Shown here in pieces: positions 1 through 7,851 of a stretch of DNA of 36,042 nt. Both the position numbers and the translations under genes were made by a program. The DNA lies in the NCBI GenBank assembly GCA_002050375.1, contig MWYU01000735.1, positions 1 through 36,042 of the forward strand, written 5' to 3'. The stretch comes from Chitinophagales bacterium 62-2 (GTDB lineage: Bacteria > Bacteroidota > Bacteroidia > Chitinophagales > Chitinophagaceae). The notes under the pieces were generated by a model. The model saw only the letters and a list, made by a program, of their open reading frames with translations. It was not told where the DNA came from and made no database searches. How positions within the stretch are numbered: the first letter of the stretch is position 1; each line of letters begins with the position of its first letter.

Positions 1-63
1 TTCCTGTACTGTTTCCAATCTGAAGGTTGGTGTATTAAAAATTAAGTTCTTTATTCCTGCCAT
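1..63 (-). CDS. 5' fragment of an unidentified gene running off the left edge
   Basis: An ATG at 63-61 on the minus strand opens a frame that stays open to the window edge (21 codons, starting MAGIKNLIF and ending LETVQE). The first residues recall the start of HAD-type hydrolases, but the expected DxD motif does not follow, so no family is assigned. There is no signal peptide. It lies about 18 bases downstream of the stop of a possible short ORF on the same strand. It is too short to judge; it could be a real N-terminus or chance. Confidence 0.3.
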   Translation of the reverse strand, partial: MAGIKNLIFNTPTFRLETVQE

Positions 64-81
64 GTTTATCAATATTTTATT

Positions 82-207
82 TTAAGCATTTGTTCCGGGG
101 TTTACCTTTTGGAGGTTTTTTACGATAACCACTAACAATCCGGAATTTTCTTGAAGAGGTAAACTGTGCTCGTCGTTAAGTGTTAGTATTTCTTTTTCAA
201 TGGCCAA
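82..207 (-). CDS. possible 41-residue ORF with TTG start, function unknown
   Basis: A minus-strand frame opens after an in-frame TAG and has a possible TTG start at 207-205; it has no ATG. It would encode a 41-residue peptide with an acidic, hydrophilic first half and a short hydrophobic stretch (LLVVIVKNL) near the middle. It ends about 18 bases before the ATG of the next minus-strand fragment, so the two could be co-transcribed. No family is recognised and there is no clear ribosome binding site. Chance remains likely. Confidence 0.2.
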   Translation of the reverse strand: MAIEKEILTLNDEHSLPLQENSGLLVVIVKNLQKVNPGTNA

Positions 208-312
208 TTTACAAACAAGCTAATTTATCAATACCTTTTTCAAGCTAAATTGTTTCAATATTTATTTAGTGGTTTAGTTAGAAGAATTGTTTACCCGCGT
301 TAAATTGATTAT

Positions 313-789
313 ATGTATAGAATAGGCTCAGGAATAGACTTTCATCAATTGGTAGAAGGCAGAGACCTGTGGTTGGGAGGTGTTAAAATACCACACACAA
401 AAGGCGCGCTGGGGCATAGCGATGCAGATGTTTTATTACATGCTATTTGTGATGCTTTGCTTGGCGCTTTATGCCTTGGAGACATTGGTGTTCATTTTCC
501 TGATACTTCCAAGGAATTTAAAAATATCGACAGTAAGATTTTATTAAAGCGTACACTAAACTTAATTCAGAACGAAGGTTACAAAGTTGTAAATCTTGAT
601 ACCACCTTAACGCTTGAATTACCAAAAATAAAAGCATACGTTGCCGGGATGCAACAAGTAATTGCCGCCATTTTAGAAGTTACTTCCAAAGATGTTTCCA
701 TCAAGGCTACAACAACAGAAAAAATGGGCTTTGTAGGAAGAGAAGAAGGTGTTGTGGCCTATGCAACTGCACTATTACAAAAGCTTTGA
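313..789 (+). CDS. ispF: 2-C-methyl-D-erythritol 2,4-cyclodiphosphate synthase
   Basis: IspF converts CDP-ME 2-phosphate to MEcPP with release of CMP in the cytoplasmic MEP isoprenoid pathway. The 158-residue length is normal for the family. The N-terminal metal-binding motif gives Asp9 and His11, and the GHSDAD...LLH block supplies the third ligand, His43. The C-terminal TTTEKMGFVGREEGV block (about 131-145) binds the cytidine diphosphate moiety. The homotrimer is well characterised in other bacteria. The start is the only ATG that leaves the MYRIGSGID N-terminus intact. No clear Shine-Dalgarno is visible. ispE, the preceding kinase of the same pathway, lies about 22 kb away in this window. 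The next gene, dut, has its own promoter, so ispF may be monocistronic. Confidence 0.97.
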   Translation: MYRIGSGIDFHQLVEGRDLWLGGVKIPHTKGALGHSDADVLLHAICDALLGALCLGDIGVHFPDTSKEFKNIDSKILLKRTLNLIQNEGYKVVNLDTTLTLELPKIKAYVAGMQQVIAAILEVTSKDVSIKATTTEKMGFVGREEGVVAYATALLQKL

Positions 790-818
790 TTTTAACATTC
801 CGCTGTATAACAAATCCC

Positions 819-847
819 TTTGCTGTTAATCTCAATAATTACATTTG
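819..847 (+). promoter_or_regulatory. Bacteroidota-type promoter of dut
   Basis: TTTG at 819-822 and TACATTTG at 840-847 match the -33 (TTG/TTTG) and -7 (TAnnTTTG) elements of the Bacteroidota housekeeping promoter. The 17-base spacer fits the reported TTG-N17-23-TAnnTTTG arrangement. Transcription would start only a few bases past 847, practically at the GTG start codon at 854. Confidence 0.6.
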
Positions 848-853
848 CCTTAA

Positions 854-1297
854 GTGGATAAACAAACAATTAACATAATCAATCTTTCCAATAATCCGTT
901 ACCGGCCTATGCTACCGAAGGTTCTTCAGGCATGGATTTGAGGGCGTATATTGAAAGTGCAATTATGCTTCAGCCTTTAGAACGGAGGTTAATACCGACA
1001 GGTTTGTTTATTGAACTTCCGGACGGATTTGAAGCCCAGGTGCGACCACGAAGCGGATTGGCAATAAAGCAAGGCATAACATGCCTCAACAGCCCCGGCA
1101 CCGTGGATGCTGATTACCGTGGAGAGTTAAAAGTCGTGTTGATCAACCTTTCCAACGAACCACAGGTGTTGCATCCCGGCGACAGAATTGCGCAAATGGT
1201 AATTCAAAAAGTTGAAAAGGTAACATTGGTACAGGTACATGAAATAAGTTCAACAACAAGGGGTGAAGGTGGGTTCGGACATTCAGGAAAACATTGA
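854..1297 (+). CDS. dut: deoxyuridine 5'-triphosphate nucleotidohydrolase (dUTPase)
   Basis: Dut hydrolyses dUTP to dUMP and pyrophosphate, keeping uracil out of DNA and feeding dTMP synthesis. All five trimeric dUTPase motifs are visible in order: SGMDLRA (about 25-31), [21 protein letters not shown] with the catalytic Asp and Tyr, GDRIAQMVI, and the C-terminal [10 protein letters not shown] arm that closes over the substrate. The start is GTG, immediately preceded by an in-frame TAA, so it is the first possible start. The next ATG lies inside motif 1 and would destroy the fold. The 147-residue length is typical. The promoter -7 box ends six bases before this codon, which points to a leaderless transcript. 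Confidence 0.96.
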   Translation: MDKQTINIINLSNNPLPAYATEGSSGMDLRAYIESAIMLQPLERRLIPTGLFIELPDGFEAQVRPRSGLAIKQGITCLNSPGTVDADYRGELKVVLINLSNEPQVLHPGDRIAQMVIQKVEKVTLVQVHEISSTTRGEGGFGHSGKH

Positions 1298-1384
1298 ACA
1301 TTTGACAAGTCATGTACACTTACGAACTTCTTTTTATAAAACATTTACTAAGGGTATCAGACCCGTTAAAATAATTAAAGACTA

Positions 1385-2218
1385 ATGAAAAATTTATCCA
1401 TAATCCTTTGTTTATCCATTGTGATGTTTGCTTGCCGCCCTGCAAAAAAGGTTCAGAAAATACAAACTGCCATTTCTAAAGTAGATACATCTTCCGTTAC
1501 TGTTGTACCCGGTAAAGACAACAAAGGAGTTGACTCAGCACAGTTGTTGCGAGACGTCTTCAATAAAGTACTTAAAAACAAAATTGATTTTAAAACTTTT
1601 AATGCTAAAATTCGTGTTGAATACAGTGCCAAGCAAGGTGGCGATGAAGCAACGGCATACGCACGGTTAGAGAAAGATAAAATAATATGGCTCTCGTTAA
1701 GAGGTGCCTTAGGTATTGAAGGATTTAGAGTACTGGTAACTAAAGACAGTGTAAAAGTTATGAACCTTTTAAAAAAGGATGTGCAGTTACGAAGCATCGG
1801 ATACCTGCAGGAGATTACTGAACTTCCTTTTGACTTTACCACATTGCAAGACCTTATCATTGGTAACCCGGTTTTTACTGACAGCAATATTGTCTCGTAC
1901 AGAACAAATGCAAACAATGAACTGCTTGTATTAATGGTTGGTAAACTTTTTAAACATCTCGTAACGCTCGATAATAAAGACTTTAAGTTATTACACAGTA
2001 AACTTGATGACGTTGATGTGGTGAGAAACCGTACGTGCGATATAACGTTTAGTGATTATGAATCTAATTCCGGAGTGGCTTTTTCTACAAAAAGGAAAAT
2101 ATCTGTAGCCGAAAAAGCCAAACTCGATATTAATCTTGATTTTAAGCAGTACTCGTTTAATGAACCTACCACCTTTCCTTTTACAATTCCAAAAAATTTT
2201 AAAAGACGCCGGTCCTAA
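1385..2218 (+). CDS. DUF4292-family lipoprotein
   Basis: This 277-residue protein has a lipoprotein signal peptide with a lipobox at MFAC (Cys17), so it should be acylated and anchored in an envelope membrane facing the periplasm. The body matches what I know of DUF4292, a Bacteroidota family with a LolA/LolB-like or Smp-like beta-sheet character. Its function is not established here. The gene ends directly against the EnvC-like ORF: the TAA at 2216-2218 abuts the first possible ATG at 2219. The two are therefore almost certainly co-transcribed, and the pairing suggests a shared role in wall remodelling or lipoprotein handling. That role is inference from context. Confidence 0.8.
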   Translation: MKNLSIILCLSIVMFACRPAKKVQKIQTAISKVDTSSVTVVPGKDNKGVDSAQLLRDVFNKVLKNKIDFKTFNAKIRVEYSAKQGGDEATAYARLEKDKIIWLSLRGALGIEGFRVLVTKDSVKVMNLLKKDVQLRSIGYLQEITELPFDFTTLQDLIIGNPVFTDSNIVSYRTNANNELLVLMVGKLFKHLVTLDNKDFKLLHSKLDDVDVVRNRTCDITFSDYESNSGVAFSTKRKISVAEKAKLDINLDFKQYSFNEPTTFPFTIPKNFKRRRS

Positions 2219-2251
2219 ATGCTAATTGTAATGCGAATTAAAAATTTCAAT

Positions 2252-3655
2252 ATGGTAAGAAAAATCGTTTTTCTGTTGCTGTTATCTTCATTTACCTGCG
2301 GAGCATTTGCCCAAACCAAACAAGAACTGCAACAAAAACAACAATCGCTCTTAAATGAAATTGGGAACCTGAATAAAACATTAAAAGAAATAAGGAACAG
2401 CAAGAGCAAGTCGTTAGCTAATTACAACCTTGTTAAAAGAAAAATAGCTGCGCGTGAAGAGCTTATTCAAAATATAAATAAAGATATACGCATTATCGAT
2501 AAGAATATAAAGACGTCGCAACTTGAAATTGATCACCTTAAAAAGGTATTGGATACTTTGAAGCAGGAGTATGCGAAGAACCTTCAGTTTGCTTATAAAA
2601 ACCGGAACACTTACAATTATCTCAGTTTCATTTTCTCGGCGTCAACTTTTAATGATGCCATAAAAAGAATTACTTATTTAAAGAGTTATCGTCAATATCG
2701 GGAACAGCAGGTGGCTCAAATCGAGAACACGCAGCAAGTAATCAGCGATAAGATTGCAAGCCTCAATAATAGTAAGAATGAAAAGAGTATGGCTCTGCAG
2801 GATCAGGGTAAGCAACTGAAGGTTTTAGAGGAAGACCGTAAAGAGAAAAATGAAGTGGTAAACAAACTAAAAGGGCAGGAGGAGGATTTGGCTACGCAGG
2901 TGAAGAGACGTGAAAGAGACCGGCAGCAAATTCAGCAGGCAATAACGGCTGCTATAAGACGTGAGCAGGCTGAAGCACGTAAAAGAGCTCAGGCTATAGC
3001 AAAGCAAAAAGCGGCAGAAAAAGCAGCAGCAGATGAGAAGAAAAAAAGAGATGCGGAAATAGCCAGGCAAAATAAAGCTAACGAGGCTGCCAGGGATAAT
3101 GCGAAAGCTAATACTAATAACACACCAAAGGATAACCCCAAACCTGCTATTGAAGATGTTGCTGTTGCTCCACCACCTGCAAAGCCGAAAAAAGAAAGAG
3201 AAGATAGTCCCTTAGAGTCCACAGATGAAAGTAAGGCGCTCTCAATTAATTTTGAAAGCAGCAAAGGAAGACTTCCGTGGCCGGTAGATGCAGGGCAGGT
3301 GACGGTGCCCTTTGGTACTTATACCATTCCCGGAACCAAGTTAGTTGGCAGAAGTGAGGGTATTACTATTTCACTCCCTGTAGGCGCACCGGTAAAAGCA
3401 GTTGCTGACGGCTCGGTTACATCAATATTCGACTTAGGTGGCGAACAGGCAGTAATTGTACTTCATGGAAAATATCTCACCACTTATAGTCACTTGTCAT
3501 CCACTAATGTAAACAAGGGACAACAGGTACGCCCCGGAACAGTACTTGGAAGAGCGGCAACAAACGATGACGGTGATGGGGGAGAAATATTATTTATGGT
3601 TTCCAACGAAAGAGGTGCACCATTAAATCCTACAAGTTGGTTAAGACCAAGATAA
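2252..3655 (+). CDS. EnvC-like murein hydrolase activator (coiled coil plus degenerate LytM/M23 domain)
   Basis: The protein has a signal peptide (MVRKIVFLLLLSS...AFAQ), a long coiled-coil region over roughly the first 260 residues rich in K, E, Q and R, a low-complexity Pro/Lys linker, and a C-terminal LytM/M23 domain of about 120 residues. The frame is open from 2219, but the ATG at 2252 gives the cleanest signal peptide; ATG 2231 is also possible. The zinc ligands of active M23 enzymes look absent. The first metal motif reads SEGITIS, with Thr where Asp is expected, and the terminal HxH position reads EILFMVS with no His. It therefore resembles EnvC/NlpD activators of amidases at the division septum rather than a hydrolase. 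It is probably co-transcribed with the upstream DUF4292 lipoprotein gene. Confidence 0.88.
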   Translation: MVRKIVFLLLLSSFTCGAFAQTKQELQQKQQSLLNEIGNLNKTLKEIRNSKSKSLANYNLVKRKIAAREELIQNINKDIRIIDKNIKTSQLEIDHLKKVLDTLKQEYAKNLQFAYKNRNTYNYLSFIFSASTFNDAIKRITYLKSYRQYREQQVAQIENTQQVISDKIASLNNSKNEKSMALQDQGKQLKVLEEDRKEKNEVVNKLKGQEEDLATQVKRRERDRQQIQQAITAAIRREQAEARKRAQAIAKQKAAEKAAADEKKKRDAEIARQNKANEAARDNAKANTNNTPKDNPKPAIEDVAVAPPPAKPKKEREDSPLESTDESKALSINFESSKGRLPWPVDAGQVTVPFGTYTIPGTKLVGRSEGITISLPVGAPVKAVADGSVTSIFDLGGEQAVIVLHGKYLTTYSHLSSTNVNKGQQVRPGTVLGRAATNDDGDGGEILFMVSNERGAPLNPTSWLRPR

Positions 3656-3755
3656 GTTGAAATACTTTACCACTTAGACCTTTAGGAGCATAGAAGAAGT
3701 TACTTGATAGAATACTATTTACTATGGATTCTATTGTGCCTACTGTGACAAAAAC

Positions 3756-4889
3756 TCATTTACAATCCATCCTGCAAAACCTACTGTACAACTTCTCATA
3801 CACCGGAACAATATTGCTGATGTCAAATTTCTGTGCCTGCTCAAATGCATTCTGTTTTAAAGTGGCGAGCTTACTTTCATCCTGTAACAGGCCTATTGCA
3901 TAGGTACTCATTGTTTCAACATCGCCAACATTAGCAAGAAAACCAGTAATACCATGCAAATTGACTTCGGGCAGACCCCCCGCATTAGTGCTTATAACAG
4001 GCATTCTGGCGGCCATTGCCTCAAGGGCTGCAAGGCCAAAGCTTTCATAATCGGAGGTTAAAACAAACAAATCGCTAACCACCAATATCTCCTCAATTTG
4101 TTCTTGCTTTCCTAAGAACCTTACGTCTTCAGTAAGTTTAAATTCTTTCACAAGATTTTCCATCACAGGGCGTTCAGGTCCATCGCCAACCATCAGCAGC
4201 TTTGCCGGGAGGTTCTTTCTTACCTCTGCAAAAACCTTTACCACATCCTGCACTCTTTTAACCCCTCTAAAGTTAGACGCATGAACCAATATTTTTTCTC
4301 CATGCGGGGCAATCACTCTGCGGAAAGCATCAATAGGTTTTTTACTAAAACGGGCAACATCTACAAAATTGTAGATGACTTCTATATCCTTTGTTATCGA
4401 GAACGAATTAAAAGTCTCCTTTCGAAGGTTATCGCTCACTGCAGTTATCGCATCACTTTCGTTTATGCTAAAAGTTACCACCGGCGCATAAGTCTTATCC
4501 TTACCAACAAGGGTTATATCAGTACCATGCAACGTTGTTATCACCGGAATTTTTCGTCCTTGTTTTTCTACAATTTTCTTAGCAAGGTATGCAGCCGAAG
4601 CATGCGGAATAGCATAATGCACATGCAACAGATCGAGATCGTGATTAAGTATAACATCTACCATTGTACTGGATAGCGCAACTTCATAAGGCGGATAATC
4701 GAAAAGGGGATACGTAGGAACACGAACTTCATGGTAAAAAATGTTTGCGCTAAAAACATTTAGCCTTACCGGTTGCTGGTAAGTTATAAAATGGACAGAA
4801 TGACCTTTGTCGGCCAAAGCCTTACCTAATTCTGTCGCCAGCACTCCGCTGCCACCAAAAGTGGGGTAGCAAACTATACCTATTCGCAT
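3756..4889 (-). CDS. bshA: N-acetyl-alpha-D-glucosaminyl L-malate synthase
   Basis: BshA is the GT4 retaining glycosyltransferase that joins GlcNAc from UDP-GlcNAc to L-malate, the first step of bacillithiol synthesis. The N-terminus [20 protein letters not shown] is very close to BshA proteins of Bacillus and Bacteroidota and carries the glycine-rich nucleotide-sugar loop. TLHGTD (119-124) and the Glu-x7-Glu pair of the GT4 family (Glu282 and Glu290 in [11 protein letters not shown]) follow. The 377-residue length is normal. The gene converges on the EnvC-like gene with a 100-base gap that holds only a weak inverted repeat. bshB1, the second pathway enzyme, is 15 kb away on the other strand; bshC is not in the window. 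Confidence 0.95.
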   Translation of the reverse strand: MRIGIVCYPTFGGSGVLATELGKALADKGHSVHFITYQQPVRLNVFSANIFYHEVRVPTYPLFDYPPYEVALSSTMVDVILNHDLDLLHVHYAIPHASAAYLAKKIVEKQGRKIPVITTLHGTDITLVGKDKTYAPVVTFSINESDAITAVSDNLRKETFNSFSITKDIEVIYNFVDVARFSKKPIDAFRRVIAPHGEKILVHASNFRGVKRVQDVVKVFAEVRKNLPAKLLMVGDGPERPVMENLVKEFKLTEDVRFLGKQEQIEEILVVSDLFVLTSDYESFGLAALEAMAARMPVISTNAGGLPEVNLHGITGFLANVGDVETMSTYAIGLLQDESKLATLKQNAFEQAQKFDISNIVPVYEKLYSRFCRMDCK

Positions 4890-5001
4890 ATTAGCATTGG
4901 TTTTTATGTGGCCGGCAGTGGTTTTCCTTTCCTTCTATTTCGTTGCTCACTTACCGGTCTTATTAATAATATCTTCCCAAACTTTATTTTTAAATTCCAA
5001 A

Positions 5002-5035
5002 CTCCCCCTTTAGGGGTTGGGGGCTAAACTCCCAA
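5002..5035. repeat. C-run/G-run intergenic repeat
   Basis: The element begins CTCCCCCTTTAGGGG, continues TTGGGGGC and ends with ACTCCC. The C5 run (5004-5008) can pair with the G4 run (5013-5016) or the G5 run (5019-5023), so alternative hairpins are possible. It sits in the 270-base gap between the divergent bshA and M28 peptidase genes. I recall similar C5-TTTA-G4 elements between genes in other Bacteroidota genomes; this could not be checked here. No T-tract follows, so it is not a standard terminator. Confidence 0.5.
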
Positions 5036-5063
5036 CTCTTCTTTAGGTGTCACCGTCCTCAAA

Positions 5064-5071
5064 TAACTTTG
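5064..5071 (+). promoter_or_regulatory. possible -7 box upstream of the M28 peptidase gene
   Basis: TAACTTTG matches TAnnTTTG and lies about 90 bases before the ATG at 5160. No convincing TTG is found 17-23 bases upstream, so support is weak. Confidence 0.3.
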
Positions 5072-5159
5072 CTAAGTAACAATAAATTCTGTTATTGGTT
5101 TACATGCATTGTAAACTACGAGGCCTGACATTTGCTTAGGTTGCTTCGAAAATTTATAA

Positions 5160-6527
5160 ATGAGAAAATTAGTGTTGGTTCTTGCCTTGCTTCCTGCCTT
5201 AGCTATTGCGCAAAAAGAAGATTCTATTTTTATAAGGAAGATAGCAAACAACATTTTAGTGAACGGGAGAGCTTATGAACAACTTCGTTACCTGACAAAA
5301 AAAATTGGTGGAAGGCTCGCGGGTTCTCCTCAAATGACAATGGCGGAAAATTGGGGACTTACAACACTGAAAGAATCAGGTGCTGATAATGTTTTCTTTC
5401 AGGAATGTATGGTACCGCATTGGGTTAGGGGAGGAGAGGACAAGGCTGCAGTTATAGATGTTGCTGGTAAAAAACAAAAGCGATCTTTAGATGTTTTGGC
5501 TTTAGGTAATTCGTTAGGGACAGGTAAAAAAGGACTAACAGGCGAAGTAATTGCTGTAGCTTCTTACGATGAATTAGAAAACCGTAAAGCCGAAGTAAAA
5601 GGTAAAATCGTATTTTATAATTATCCTTTTAATCCAACTTATATAAGACCGGGACAGGCTTATGGTGAATCAGGAGTTTATCGCAGAAATGGCCCAAGCC
5701 GTGCTGCGAAGTACGGAGCCGTTGGTGTTATTGTTCGTTCGTTAACTGAAGCAACAGACAATAACCCTCATACGGGCGCTACACTTTATAATGACTCATT
5801 TCCTAAAATACCGGCTGTAGCTGTAGGGTTAAAAGATGCTGAATATTTATTTAAAACCTGTAAGGAAAATAAGATTGTAAAAGTTTCACTTACAACTTAC
5901 GGACATTTTTTACCGGATGCCGTGGGACACAATGTAATTGCCGAATTGAAGGGAACTGATCAGAATGAATTTATAACTGTCGGTGGCCATCTCGATAGCT
6001 GGGATATAAATGAAGGAGCACATGACGATGGAACCGGCATTGTACAAACTATGGAAGTTTTGAGGGTACTGAAAGCATTAAATTATAAGCCAAAAAAAAC
6101 CATCCGTTTTGTGCTTTTTGCTAATGAAGAAAATGGATTACGCGGGGGACAAAAATATGCAGAACAGGCAAAGGTAAATAAAGAAAAACACGTATTTGCG
6201 TTAGAGAGCGACAACGGAGGATTTACTCCACGCGGGTTTTCATTTACTGTAAGTGAAGCAGGCTTACAAAAAATTAAGCAGTGGCAACCATTATTGCAAA
6301 CGTATGGTGGCACTGATTTTATACAAGGTGGGGGTGGAGCAGATATTACTCCGTTAAACTCAAATTTTAATACACCTGTTGCCCAACTTTTACCCGATAA
6401 CCAGCGTTACTTTGATTTGCATCATGCACGAAGCGATGTTTTTGAGCAGGTAAATAAAAGAGAGCTTTTTTTAGGTGCTATAAATATGGCGGCTTTAATA
6501 TATCTTGTTGATAAATACGGTTTATAA
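5160..6527 (+). CDS. secreted M28-family zinc metallopeptidase with PA domain
   Basis: This 455-residue protein has a clear signal peptide (about 1-18, ending AIAQ). The M28 dinuclear zinc site is visible: His277 and Asp279 in GGHLDSWD, the bridging Asp289 in AHDDG, the Glu323-Glu324 pair in ANEENG (general base and zinc ligand), Asp351 in LESDNGG, and a His in the LHHARSD block (421-422). Residues about 125-250 fit a protease-associated (PA) insert, as in glutamate-carboxypeptidase-like and bacterial M28 peptidases. It probably acts in the periplasm or outside the cell as an aminopeptidase or carboxypeptidase; the exact specificity cannot be read. A small membrane-protein gene follows 12 bases downstream and may be co-transcribed. 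Confidence 0.92.
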   Translation: MRKLVLVLALLPALAIAQKEDSIFIRKIANNILVNGRAYEQLRYLTKKIGGRLAGSPQMTMAENWGLTTLKESGADNVFFQECMVPHWVRGGEDKAAVIDVAGKKQKRSLDVLALGNSLGTGKKGLTGEVIAVASYDELENRKAEVKGKIVFYNYPFNPTYIRPGQAYGESGVYRRNGPSRAAKYGAVGVIVRSLTEATDNNPHTGATLYNDSFPKIPAVAVGLKDAEYLFKTCKENKIVKVSLTTYGHFLPDAVGHNVIAELKGTDQNEFITVGGHLDSWDINEGAHDDGTGIVQTMEVLRVLKALNYKPKKTIRFVLFANEENGLRGGQKYAEQAKVNKEKHVFALESDNGGFTPRGFSFTVSEAGLQKIKQWQPLLQTYGGTDFIQGGGGADITPLNSNFNTPVAQLLPDNQRYFDLHHARSDVFEQVNKRELFLGAINMAALIYLVDKYGL

Positions 6528-6539
6528 AAATTATAAAAC

Positions 6540-6905
6540 ATGGGAAGATTTATAGGTCTTATTTTAATTATTGTTCTTATTGCCGTCGGTGGAATATTTT
6601 ACTGGAAGTACTACTATACTTATAGCGACGGAAACCGTACAGGTTTATTGCAAAAGTTTTCGCATAAGGGTAATCTTTTTAAAACTTATGAAGGTGAATT
6701 AGTATTGAGTGGAATTCTGCAAAATGGGCAATCCAACTTCTCTACCGAGAAATTCTATTTTTCAGTTGATAAGCCTAAAGTTGCTCAGCAGCTAATGAAC
6801 TATGAAGGCCGCAGAATAGTGGTGCATTACGAGCAAAAAAATGGTGCACTCTGGTGGAGAGGTGAAACGCCCTATATTGTAGATAGTATAATGAACGTAC
6901 AATGA
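6540..6905 (+). CDS. small membrane-anchored protein of unknown function
   Basis: The 121-residue product has one N-terminal membrane helix (about residues 4-22) followed by an aromatic patch (YWKYYYTY) and a soluble domain of about 95 residues. The motif TGLLQKFSHKGNLFKTYEGE is characteristic of a short conserved Bacteroidota family. I recall relatives sometimes carrying the unlikely label 6-phosphogluconate dehydrogenase, but no nucleotide-binding fold can fit here. No catalytic motif is visible. The gene starts 12 bases after the M28 peptidase stop, and its TGA abuts the stop codon of the convergent methyltransferase gene with no spacer. Its terminator lies inside that neighbour. Confidence 0.75.
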   Translation: MGRFIGLILIIVLIAVGGIFYWKYYYTYSDGNRTGLLQKFSHKGNLFKTYEGELVLSGILQNGQSNFSTEKFYFSVDKPKVAQQLMNYEGRRIVVHYEQKNGALWWRGETPYIVDSIMNVQ

Positions 6906-7667
6906 CTATAGAGCATACAATAAAAATATTGCCGGGCGTTTATGAATGTCTGGCAATTTTTTTTTCCAATCGGTAATAGATTTTGTTACAATGTTTTCTG
7001 CTGAGGAAGTTATATCTACTGCAATGCAAAGTTGAGTTTGAGGTTTACAGGTTTGTATAATATCTTTTATCAACTGGTTATTGCGGTAAGGTGTTTCAAT
7101 AAAAATCTGAGTGCAATCTTTTTTTGCTGACTCATTTTCCAGGTCTTTTATAGCTGTTTTTCTTGCATCACTATCTATTGGTAAGTAACCAAAAAACTGA
7201 AACTGTTGACCATTCATACCACTGGCCATCAGTGCCAACAAAATACTGCTTGGTCCAACCAAAGGTTTTATGGCTGCACCTTTTTTTTGAGCAGCATTCA
7301 CTAATAACTGTCCCGGGTCAGCAATACAAGGGCAGCCGGCTTCACTAATAATACCTATATTATTTCCCTCTTTAAGCAGTTGTATAAATAATTGTTGAAC
7401 TTCTTTTTCGGCTTTATGAATAGTGAACCACTTATAATCATCAATCACCATTTCGCGCCAAAGCATCTTTAAATAACGACGTGCCGTTCTTTCATTCTCT
7501 GTAAAAAAAACCTGGCATTGCTTAACTGCATCTAACACATATAAGGGAATGGTTTGGGGTGCATCTTCATGTAATACTGTTGGAATTAAAAACACTATAC
7601 CCAAAGCTTTGTTGCTTGTATTTAATGCTTCGGTCTGTTGTTCAGGTACTTTATCCATTGTATTCAT
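6906..7667 (-). CDS. RsmI-like SAM-dependent methyltransferase (tetrapyrrole methylase fold)
   Basis: The 253-residue protein has the tetrapyrrole/corrin methylase fold used by RsmI, which 2'-O-methylates C1402 of 16S rRNA. Visible blocks are VFLIPT near residue 30, ENERTARRYLK, IISEAGCPCIADPGQLLV (the RsmI SAM-loop equivalent of SDAGTP..SDPG), and LVGPSSILLALMASG. The canonical TPIGNL N-terminal motif is replaced by IPTVLHEDAP, and EAGCPCIADPG differs from the RsmI consensus. This fits a second, RsmI-paralogous group common in Bacteroidota whose substrate is uncertain. The gene converges on the 121-residue protein gene with zero spacing and contains that gene's terminator in its coding end. 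Confidence 0.8.
   Translation of the reverse strand: MNTMDKVPEQQTEALNTSNKALGIVFLIPTVLHEDAPQTIPLYVLDAVKQCQVFFTENERTARRYLKMLWREMVIDDYKWFTIHKAEKEVQQLFIQLLKEGNNIGIISEAGCPCIADPGQLLVNAAQKKGAAIKPLVGPSSILLALMASGMNGQQFQFFGYLPIDSDARKTAIKDLENESAKKDCTQIFIETPYRNNQLIKDIIQTCKPQTQLCIAVDITSSAENIVTKSITDWKKKLPDIHKRPAIFLLYAL
6928..6965 (+). terminator. intrinsic terminator of the M28/121-residue gene pair
   Basis: A 13-bp stem (6928-6940 with 6945-6957, three G.U pairs, four-base loop TATG) is followed by a run of nine T. It lies 23 bases past the stop of the plus-strand gene and entirely inside the 3' coding end of the convergent methyltransferase gene. Confidence 0.75.
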
Positions 7668-7799
7668 CAGCTATTAAAACTTGCTAAATTCTATTGCAAG
7701 TAAAAGAAAAAATAAAAAGAGATTTTCATTGATAGTACTTTATGTTCCTGTCTATCATTTTATCATATAGGGTGGAGGTGTTATTGTACATTTCCCCGC

Positions 7800-7851
7800 A
7801 ATCCTTTCAATCCTAGAAATCCTGGTTCAGACTATCCCGGTTCAAACATCC
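7800..7851. repeat. 9-base-period AATCCTnnn repeat
   Basis: Three tandem units AATCCTTTC, AATCCTAGA and AATCCTGGT (7800-7826) are followed by a decayed copy with TATCCCGGTTCAAACATCC. The array ends on top of the stop codon (7842-7844) of the EI24 gene. I recall AATCCT...GGTTCAGAC strings as recurrent in Bacteroidota intergenic DNA; a genome search would settle this. Confidence 0.55.

Noticed and set aside
2867-3264. Long antisense frames opposite the EnvC-like gene
   Set aside because: They arise from the Lys/Glu/Ala-rich low-complexity coding strand and have no family features.
3700-3734. ATAGAAT/ATTCTAT inverted repeat between the EnvC-like gene and bshA
   Set aside because: The stem is only seven A/T-rich pairs and has no T-tract on either strand.
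7800-7851. GGTTCAGAC and GGTTCAAAC strings resembling a tRNA T-arm
   Set aside because: No acceptor or anticodon stem could be built around them; they belong to the AATCCT repeat.
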